From UBA937 sp031549725 (lineage in GTDB: Bacteria > Spirochaetota > Spirochaetia > Treponematales > Breznakiellaceae): a stretch of DNA of 64,000 nucleotides. Within the stretch, counting starts at the first letter, position 1. The number at the start of each line of letters is the position of its first letter. The notes beneath the pieces are model-generated. The model saw nothing but the letters and a program-made list of their open reading frames with translations, had not been told where the DNA came from and did not search any database. Location: assembly GCA_031549725.1 (NCBI GenBank), contig JAVBPH010000034.1:55195-119194 (forward strand), read 5' to 3'. A program made the translations under genes and the position numbers. Positions 60,151 to 64,000 of this stretch are shown piece by piece.

Positions 60151-61607
60151 CGATGACCTCTCTTATTCTTGCGGAAAATCAGAAACTGCGCCTGACCGTC
60201 CGGCTGCCCCTGCTGTTTTGCTTTGCCCTTTTTACCACCTGGCAGATGGGGGTAATCTACTTTTCAGGCCCCGCCCTTTCCCTGGACGGGCGGACACCCC
60301 TGCCGGTATCGGTGGGGAATATGACGGCCCTTATTGCCGGGGGCTATATTCTTTCCGCGGTATTTACGGTTTTCTATTCCCGGTATTCGGTCATCGCCGG
60401 CCGGATCACCACCGGCGGGGCATTGGTTTCGGTGGCGCTGCTCTATGTTCCCTTCCCTCCGGAAGTCCTGGCGGCTTTGATCTACTTCCAGTCCTTCTGC
60501 TGTGTGTTCATGATTGGTTTGGAGCAGGGAATCGGGGTGAACCTTTTTACCGGGGAAAGTGCTATTTACTACGCTGTCATTACGGCTATTGTGGTAGGTG
60601 CCGGGGTTGCCCTGCTGCAGAATGATATTTATCCGGTGCCGTATCCGGCTTTCCGGCTCATTTCCCTGATTGCTCTGAGCTTACTGCTGTTTTTCTTCTG
60701 CAGGCTTCCCCCGGATATCTGGCCCCGGTATGTAAAAAAGGCCGACGGGCTTGTCCGGCCCCGGGGACTCTTTATAGCGGTTTACGCCCTGTTTGTGGTG
60801 GACTGTTTCCTGACCCTCTTCGGGACGGCCGCGGCGGAGCCCTCGGTCCATGGGGTGTCGGTCCTGTACCTGGCCTCGGGGATATTCGGCGGTATTGTCT
60901 TTCTCTTCTGGAAACGGTTCGGTATTTCACCTCTCCGGAGTGCCGCTGTTCTGGTGGCCCTGGGTGCACTTGGTTTCGTATTCGCCATAGTTGCCCTGTA
61001 TGTTCCGGTTTTCTCCCTGGTGTCCTGCGCCCTCATGGGAGCGGGAACCACCGCATGCTGGCTCAATCCCTTTATCGGCAATGTGCTGGCCAAACGGTAT
61101 CCTTCCCGGTTCATCACCCCGGGGATTCTGCTGGTTGCCCTGGGAACGGTGGGTATCCACTCCTTCCTCCTGGAAGCATTCCGGACTTCACTCCAGATTC
61201 TCTATATTGCCTATCTGGGGATTGCGGTCTGCGCCGCAATCCTGTACCTGGTTCTGGAACCGCTGCTGACCTATTCCTTCCGGGAGCAGGCTGTTTCCGG
61301 GATGGCCGGAACCGTCCCGGGGAACCCCGGCCCGGGCAGGGAAGGGGACACCGGAGATCCGGTGAAGCCGGTTGTTTCAAAAGCAGCGGGTCTTGCCGCC
61401 CATGCTTTCGACAATCTCTCCGGCCAGGAGATCCGCCTGGCGGAACTGATCATGCAGGGCTACGGCAATGCGGAGATGGCGGAGATCCTGCACATTACCG
61501 GGAATACCGTCAAGGGATACCGGAAGACCCTTTATTCCAAATTGCAGATCCATTCCCGGCGGGAACTGTTTGAACTGGCTGAAAAAGCGCCGACGTTCCC
61601 GGTTTGA
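60147..61607 (+). CDS. Membrane-integral LuxR-type regulator, array copy 2
   Basis: 486 residues, with the same design as copy 1: polytopic domain beginning LPLLFCFALFTTWQMGVIYF, linker about 375-415 (Gly/Pro-rich, GTVPGNPGPGREGDTGDPVK), LuxR helix-turn-helix identical in residue sequence to copy 1 from LSGQEIRLAEL through SRRELF. The start ATG overlaps the copy 1 stop. The membrane part from YVKKADGLVRPRGL to the LVSCALMG block is closely similar to the equivalent part of copy 4. Likely co-transcribed and co-translated with copy 1. Confidence 0.9.
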   Translation: MTMTSLILAENQKLRLTVRLPLLFCFALFTTWQMGVIYFSGPALSLDGRTPLPVSVGNMTALIAGGYILSAVFTVFYSRYSVIAGRITTGGALVSVALLYVPFPPEVLAALIYFQSFCCVFMIGLEQGIGVNLFTGESAIYYAVITAIVVGAGVALLQNDIYPVPYPAFRLISLIALSLLLFFFCRLPPDIWPRYVKKADGLVRPRGLFIAVYALFVVDCFLTLFGTAAAEPSVHGVSVLYLASGIFGGIVFLFWKRFGISPLRSAAVLVALGALGFVFAIVALYVPVFSLVSCALMGAGTTACWLNPFIGNVLAKRYPSRFITPGILLVALGTVGIHSFLLEAFRTSLQILYIAYLGIAVCAAILYLVLEPLLTYSFREQAVSGMAGTVPGNPGPGREGDTGDPVKPVVSKAAGLAAHAFDNLSGQEIRLAELIMQGYGNAEMAEILHITGNTVKGYRKTLYSKLQIHSRRELFELAEKAPTFPV

Positions 61608-61622
61608 AAAGGAGGATAAGCC

Positions 61623-63110
61623 GTGGAGTATCCAATCCTTGGGGAAAACCGGAAAAAGCGCCTGACCATCCGGCTGCCCATGCTGATTTGCTTTGCCATG
61701 TTTGCTGCCTGGCAGATGGGGGTAATCTATTTTTCCGGGACAGCCCTGTCCATCGGCGGCCGGACGCCCCTGCCGGTATCAATCAACAATATAACACTGA
61801 TCATCGTGGCGGGGTACGCGGCAACCATTACATATCTGCTGCTGCTCCCCCGGTTCGTCGTACTGGCGGAACGGATTACCGCTTCGGCGGCGCTGTTGTC
61901 GGCCCTGGTTCTCTATCTGCCCTTACCGCCGGCGGTCCTTGCGGGGGCTTTTTATTTTCAATGTTTCTGCTGCGTATTCATGATCGGTTTTGAGATGTCC
62001 CTCATCATCAATCTCTTTGCGGAGGAAACGGCGGTCCTCCATTTAGGGGTCGCCTATGCCGTTTCTTCGTTTATTATCGCAATTTTACAGAACGATTTAA
62101 TACCGGTTCCCTTTTCCGGTTTCCGTATATTCATGGTAACCGCGCTGGTTATGATGCTGATATTCTTTTTCCGCCTCCCCGCGAATATATGGCCCGAATC
62201 CGTAAAAAAAACCGACGGACTGGTCTGCCCGAAACAGCTCTTCGCGGGGGTGTTTATCCTTATCTTTTTCGGCAGCGCCATGACCGTGTTCGGAACCGCC
62301 GTGGCGGAGAAGGTGCCCCATGGCGTTTCGGTGGTATTTCTTTCCTCGGTCGTCTACGAACTCACCGTATATTTCCTCTGGAAAAAGTTTCATGTCCATT
62401 TCTTCCGGAGTATTTCGGTTCTGGTTGTCCTTGCGGCGCTGGCCTTTGCCACAGCCATTGCGGCGTTGTACGTTCCGGCCTTGTCTCTTCTAGCCTGCGT
62501 GTTTATGGGTTCGGGCTTTTCAATTCTGGCTTTTACCCCCCTGTTCAGCCTTCTCCTGGCGAAACGCTACCCCTCAAAAATAATCGCGCCCCTGGGGACG
62601 TTCATCGCCTTCCTGCCCGTCGCAATGCAGACCATGATGCTGGAGATGTTCCGGGACAGAATTCAGATGGTTTATATCATCTATCTTGTCATAGCGGTAA
62701 TTACGGTTGTTCTCTATTTAAAGATGGAACCGGTTTTAACCTATTCCTTTGGCGGAAGGCCCCGGGTTCCGCTGCTGCCGAAGGTTGATGTGCCGGATAA
62801 TACTGTAAGCGGTCAGGTTCCGCCGCCGCCTCCCGAGGAATCCGAAGCTATCGAACGTATAGCGTCGGCGAAGACCGATAATCTCCGGACCCGGGCCGTT
62901 GACCATCTCTCGGGCCAGGAGATCCGCCTGGCGGAACTGATCATGCAGGGTTACGGCAACGCGGAGATGGCGGAGATCCTGCACATCACCGGAAACACCG
63001 TCAAGGGTTACCGGAAGACCCTGTACTCAAAACTGCAGATCCATTCCCGGCGGGAACTGTTTGAGCTGGCGGAATCGGCGCCGCCGATTCCAGTTGGGAA
63101 AGGAGGATAA
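61623..63110 (+). CDS. Membrane-integral LuxR-type regulator, array copy 3
   Basis: 495 residues from GTG 61623 with AAAAGGAGG upstream. Polytopic domain starting LPMLICFAMFAAWQMGVIYF, a longer, Pro/Glu-rich linker (about 390-430, VPPPPPEE-type) and the same helix-turn-helix as copies 1 and 2. The N-terminal two fifths are nearly the same as copy 4 (GTALSIGGRTPLPVS and FSGFRIFM). The downstream half differs more from copy 4. It follows copy 2 by 15 nt and precedes copy 4 by 3 nt. Confidence 0.9.
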   Translation: MEYPILGENRKKRLTIRLPMLICFAMFAAWQMGVIYFSGTALSIGGRTPLPVSINNITLIIVAGYAATITYLLLLPRFVVLAERITASAALLSALVLYLPLPPAVLAGAFYFQCFCCVFMIGFEMSLIINLFAEETAVLHLGVAYAVSSFIIAILQNDLIPVPFSGFRIFMVTALVMMLIFFFRLPANIWPESVKKTDGLVCPKQLFAGVFILIFFGSAMTVFGTAVAEKVPHGVSVVFLSSVVYELTVYFLWKKFHVHFFRSISVLVVLAALAFATAIAALYVPALSLLACVFMGSGFSILAFTPLFSLLLAKRYPSKIIAPLGTFIAFLPVAMQTMMLEMFRDRIQMVYIIYLVIAVITVVLYLKMEPVLTYSFGGRPRVPLLPKVDVPDNTVSGQVPPPPPEESEAIERIASAKTDNLRTRAVDHLSGQEIRLAELIMQGYGNAEMAEILHITGNTVKGYRKTLYSKLQIHSRRELFELAESAPPIPVGKGG

Positions 63111-63113
63111 ACC

Positions 63114-64000
63114 GTGGACAATCCAATCCTTGAGGAAAACCGGAAAAAGCGCCTGACCATCCGGCTGCCTTTGCTGATTTGCTTCGCCATGTTCGTTGCC
63201 TGGCAGATGGGGGTGATTTACTTTTCCGGGACAGCCCTGTCCATCGGCGGCCGGACGCCCCTGCCTGTTTCGGTCCAGAATCTTACCCTGCTTATCGTGG
63301 CGGGATATGCGGCGTCCATTGCGTTTCTTATCCTGCTGCCCCGTTTTGTTGTTATTGCTGAAAGAGTTACCGCCACTGCGGCACTGTTGTCGGCCCTGGC
63401 CCTCTATCTTCCCTTGCCTCCGGAGGTCCTCGCGGGAGCGTTCTATTTCCAGTATTTCTGCTGTGTCTTTATGATTGGTTTCGAAATGGCAATCATTATA
63501 AACCTGTTTTCCGAAGAAACGGCGATCCGTCATTTAAGTGTTGCCTATGGTGTTTCCTACATCATCGTCGCGGTGCTGCAAAACGATGTGATACGGGTAC
63601 CATTTTCCGGTTTCCGTATATTCATGATAATCGCGTTGATCCTGATGCTGATTTTCTTTTTTCGTCTCCCGGCGAAGACATGGCCAAGATATGTGAAAAA
63701 AGCCGACGGACTTGTCCGGCCCCGGGGACTCGGTATTACAATTTACGCCCTCTTCGTGGCGGTTTGTTTTCTAACCCTCTTCGGAACAGCGGTGTCGGAA
63801 ACCACGGTTCATGGGGTAACGGCTATGTCCCTGGCATCGGGAATATTCGGCGGGGTGGTCTTTCTGCTCTGGAAACGATTTGGGATTTCACCGCTCCGGA
63901 GTGTCGCTCTGCTGGTGGCCCTGGGAACCATGGGCTTCGTCTTTGCCATCCTGGCCCTCTATGTGCCGGTGTTTTCCCTAGTATCCTGCGTCCTCATGGG
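63114..64000 (+). CDS. Membrane-integral LuxR-type regulator, array copy 4 (3' end outside window)
   Basis: Starts at GTG 63114 behind AAAGGAGG, 3 nt past the copy 3 stop; 295 complete codons are visible. The frame reads VDNPILEENRKKRLTIRLPL and continues through the polytopic domain. The first 190 residues follow copy 3 (LSIGGRTPLPVS, FSGFRIFM), while from about residue 192 it follows copy 2 (VKKADGLVRPRGL, LASGIFGG, KRFGISPLRS, VFSLVSC). The LuxR helix-turn-helix should lie beyond the edge; it is inferred, not seen. Confidence 0.85.
   Translation, partial: MDNPILEENRKKRLTIRLPLLICFAMFVAWQMGVIYFSGTALSIGGRTPLPVSVQNLTLLIVAGYAASIAFLILLPRFVVIAERVTATAALLSALALYLPLPPEVLAGAFYFQYFCCVFMIGFEMAIIINLFSEETAIRHLSVAYGVSYIIVAVLQNDVIRVPFSGFRIFMIIALILMLIFFFRLPAKTWPRYVKKADGLVRPRGLGITIYALFVAVCFLTLFGTAVSETTVHGVTAMSLASGIFGGVVFLLWKRFGISPLRSVALLVALGTMGFVFAILALYVPVFSLVSCVLM

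Noticed and set aside
61055..61573. Frame of 172 codons inside LuxR array copy 2
   Set aside because: Out-of-frame shadow in a GC-rich gene; the same type of shadow recurs in each paralogue.
1..64000. CRISPR arrays, tRNA or rRNA genes, complete IS elements
   Set aside because: Scanned by eye: no regularly spaced direct repeats of 25-40 nt with unique spacers, no cloverleaf or rRNA-like segments, and no transposase motifs were noticed.

Overview
The window looks like a chromosomal segment of a host-associated spirochaete, most likely a termite- or gut-type Treponema. This is inference. It rests on several ABC sugar importers with exported binding proteins whose signal peptides end in FAGG, lipoproteins with loose lipoboxes (VVSC, FSSC, PGSC), a YARHG-domain protein, a long repeat lipoprotein of the chlamydial Pmp (GG-V/A-Y-V) type, and an integron-cassette-like toxin-antitoxin island. 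Base composition is mid-range, with GC-rich stretches after 58.6 kb and a clearly AT-rich island at 31.4-32.4 kb. No rRNA, tRNA, CRISPR array or insertion-sequence transposase was seen.

Layout. 1-9.0 kb (minus strand) is an arabinofuranoside or related pentose utilisation locus: AraC regulator, GH127 beta-L-arabinofuranosidase, YhcH/YiaL protein, IlvD/Edd-type dehydratase, Fe-dependent alcohol dehydrogenase, then a carbohydrate binding protein and MalF-type permease that runs off the left edge. 9.0-18.1 kb holds a lipoprotein, a decayed Cys-rich gene, a YARHG protein with a polytopic membrane protein, a translationally coupled envelope operon (methyltransferase, glutamate-racemase-like, sugar-phosphate transferase, M15 peptidase), a radical SAM protein and a small conserved protein. 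18.4-23.0 kb is a complete MacA-MacB-TolC-type efflux operon, followed by a phospholipase-D-type cardiolipin synthase and a Ca-type P-ATPase. 27.5-31.2 kb is a TetR-controlled ABC export or lipoprotein-release module with a near-ideal palindromic operator over its promoter. 31.2-32.4 kb is an AT-rich island with an attC-like site, a RelE-type toxin-antitoxin pair, an SH3-like protein and a truncated antitoxin.

32.4-39.9 kb is a LacI-regulated ribose-class importer with a Gfo/Idh/MocA dehydrogenase and a TIM-barrel sugar isomerase. Two palindromes sharing a TTTTCATGAAAA core flank the lacI/binding-protein intergenic region. 40.1-42.6 kb is a membrane Cache-GGDEF(degenerate)-EAL protein. 43.0-47.9 kb is a second ribose-class importer with two permeases, like the YtfQ-YtfR-YtfT-YjfF galactofuranose system. 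48.2-57.4 kb (minus strand) is a run of exported proteins and lipoproteins of mostly unknown function, several sharing a GWP...QPAG segment, ending with two zinc-ribbon membrane proteins. 57.6-58.4 kb is a divergent pair (small membrane protein and XRE regulator). 58.7 kb to the right edge is a tandem array of four polytopic membrane proteins with C-terminal LuxR helix-turn-helix domains; the helix-turn-helix is identical in all three complete copies.

The most unusual non-coding content is a family of four structured repeats of about 140-175 nt (9131, 10399, 18250, 35180). They carry compensatory base changes in a long stem, a conserved single-stranded block, and an apparent mutually exclusive second pairing. 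Other notable items are a family of tandem intergenic hairpins with a shared CGGTT loop, two near-identical C6/G6 palindromes around the XRE locus, and the mosaic structure of the fourth LuxR paralogue.
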